The translations under genes and the position numbers were made by a program. Shown here in pieces: positions 22,784-23,274 of a stretch of 23,274 nt of DNA. The stretch comes from an uncultured Eubacterium sp. (lineage in GTDB: Bacteria; Bacillota; Clostridia; Lachnospirales; Lachnospiraceae). The notes under the pieces were generated by a model. It worked only from the letters and a program-made list of their open reading frames with translations, was not told the origin of the DNA and made no database searches. The DNA lies in contig URGC01000032.1 of NCBI GenBank assembly GCA_900547255.1, forward strand, positions 1 through 23,274. The letters are read 5' to 3'. Within the stretch, counting starts at the first letter, position 1; the number at the start of each line of letters is the position of its first letter.

Positions 22784-22802
22784 CATCTCATAGCCCTTTT
22801 TC

Positions 22803-22831
22803 TTGACAGACTGCCGTCCGTTTGTCATAAT
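22803..22831 (+). promoter_or_regulatory. Near-consensus sigma-A promoter
   Basis: Perfect TTGACA (22803-22808), a 17-base spacer and CATAAT (22826-22831) lead to a ribosome site GGAGAGG (22843-22849) and ATG at 22861. The leader is about 22 bases. The reading frame from that ATG stops after six codons. Confidence 0.8.
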
Positions 22832-22860
22832 GCGGTGTAGAAGGAGAGGTGCGCCGACGG

Positions 22861-22881
22861 ATGAAAAAAAGAAAAAATTAA
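22861..22881 (+). pseudogene. Six-codon truncated frame behind a good promoter
   Basis: The ATG at 22861 starts a frame of M-K-K-R-K-N and stops at 22879-22881. Given a near-consensus promoter and ribosome site, a normal gene (often a TetR-like regulator in such positions) was probably here. The sequence changes character inside these codons, so the rest of that gene is absent. What gene it was cannot be told. Confidence 0.4.
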
Positions 22882-23274
22882 GAGTAACACCATTTCCTAA
22901 TTTTCTAGTTATAGATACTCCCAATAGCAGTGAAGAATATGAAAATATGTTTGTTATGGGAGATGGAATAAAAATATACTTACCACTAGAGGCTTCAAAA
23001 GTATATAAAGTAGCAACATCTATAATAGATTTTGCTATAAAAAAGAAAATTGCTATGCAGTGTAAAGTAAGAAATTTTCATGCTAATGATACCCTAACAA
23101 TTAGAACTACCAATAAAGAAGACATAAACGAAATCATAGAGTATGCAATAAAAAAACATAAAAAAGACCTAAATACAGGTAATCCATTTATACCAGAAGT
23201 ACAAGGAATAAATACATGTATTGATGGTCAAATATCATATAATCGTGTATTAGCTAAATTACTAGATAAATATT
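22875..23274 (+). CDS. AT-rich partial coding fragment of unknown function
   Basis: An open frame continues to the right edge for 133 codons. Composition drops to roughly 30% GC with AT-ending codons (AAA, ATA, GAA), unlike the GC-rich cargo before it. The protein has LRVTPFPNFLVID, later KIYLPLEASKVYKVAT, then NPFIPEVQGIN and a final DGQISYNRVLAKLLDKY. It looks like a real coding sequence (long, good codon pattern, mixed alpha/beta predicted) but I do not recognise the family. In this frame the first ATG (22830) overlaps the promoter -10 box and cannot serve it; the next ATG is at 22947. It may be a 5'-truncated gene fused by recombination, or an assembly join. Both ends of its function are unseen. 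Confidence 0.5.

Noticed and set aside
1..23274. CRISPR arrays, tRNA or rRNA genes and complete insertion sequences
   Set aside because: I found no regularly spaced repeats, no tRNA cloverleaf or CCA end, no rRNA-like sequence and no transposase gene; TnpV is not a transposase.

Overview
The window looks like the chromosome of a low-to-mid GC Clostridia, most likely a gut Lachnospiraceae (Bacillota). The reasons are strong AGGAGG ribosome sites, a YerC TrpR-like regulator, a DUF1836 protein, a Gram-positive PspA paired with a YdjI-type SPFH/zinc-ribbon protein, a PcrA helicase, an RlmD-type rRNA methyltransferase, and mobile-element genes (TnpV, ParM, MobC, MOBP-like relaxase) common in that family. 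No tool was run; all family names come from reading motifs.

Region 1 (1-12419) is ordinary chromosome. On the minus strand lie a partial AT-rich gene that runs off the left edge and a secreted coiled-coil SleB-type cell wall hydrolase. A well-formed divergent promoter pair separates the hydrolase from a plus-strand ABC ATPase-permease fusion. Next come yerC, a perfect 18-bp bidirectional terminator shared with the convergent DUF1836 gene, a pspA-SPFH pair, pcrA with an unusual Tyr/Gly/Ser/Thr/Asn linker, a small membrane protein with a Asp/Glu/Phe repeat tail, a 430-base gene-free stretch, and rlmD.

Region 2 (about 12420-19150) is the backbone of an integrated mobilizable or conjugative element whose left end seems to abut the 3' end of rlmD. 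It has a stabilisation block (ParB-like, TnpV, ParM actin, probable ParR), an AbrB/PIN toxin-antitoxin pair with a 10-bp dyad just upstream, an 800-base non-coding stretch full of hairpins that is the candidate oriT or structured-RNA region, and mobC-relaxase ending in a strong terminator. No integrase or replication initiator is in view.

Region 3 (19202-22661) is a cargo-like, more GC-rich, same-strand cluster: a small flavodoxin-fold reductase, an alpha/beta-hydrolase lipoprotein, a YqhD-like Fe/Zn alcohol dehydrogenase with all four metal ligands, and a flavodoxin lipoprotein. Together they suggest thiol- or aldehyde-linked redox or ester detoxification, but this is inference.

Region 4 (22803-23274) holds a near-consensus promoter and ribosome site that lead into only a six-codon reading frame. 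The sequence then switches abruptly from roughly 60% to roughly 30% GC and continues as an unrelated open reading frame that leaves the window. This is either a recombination or insertion junction or an assembly join.
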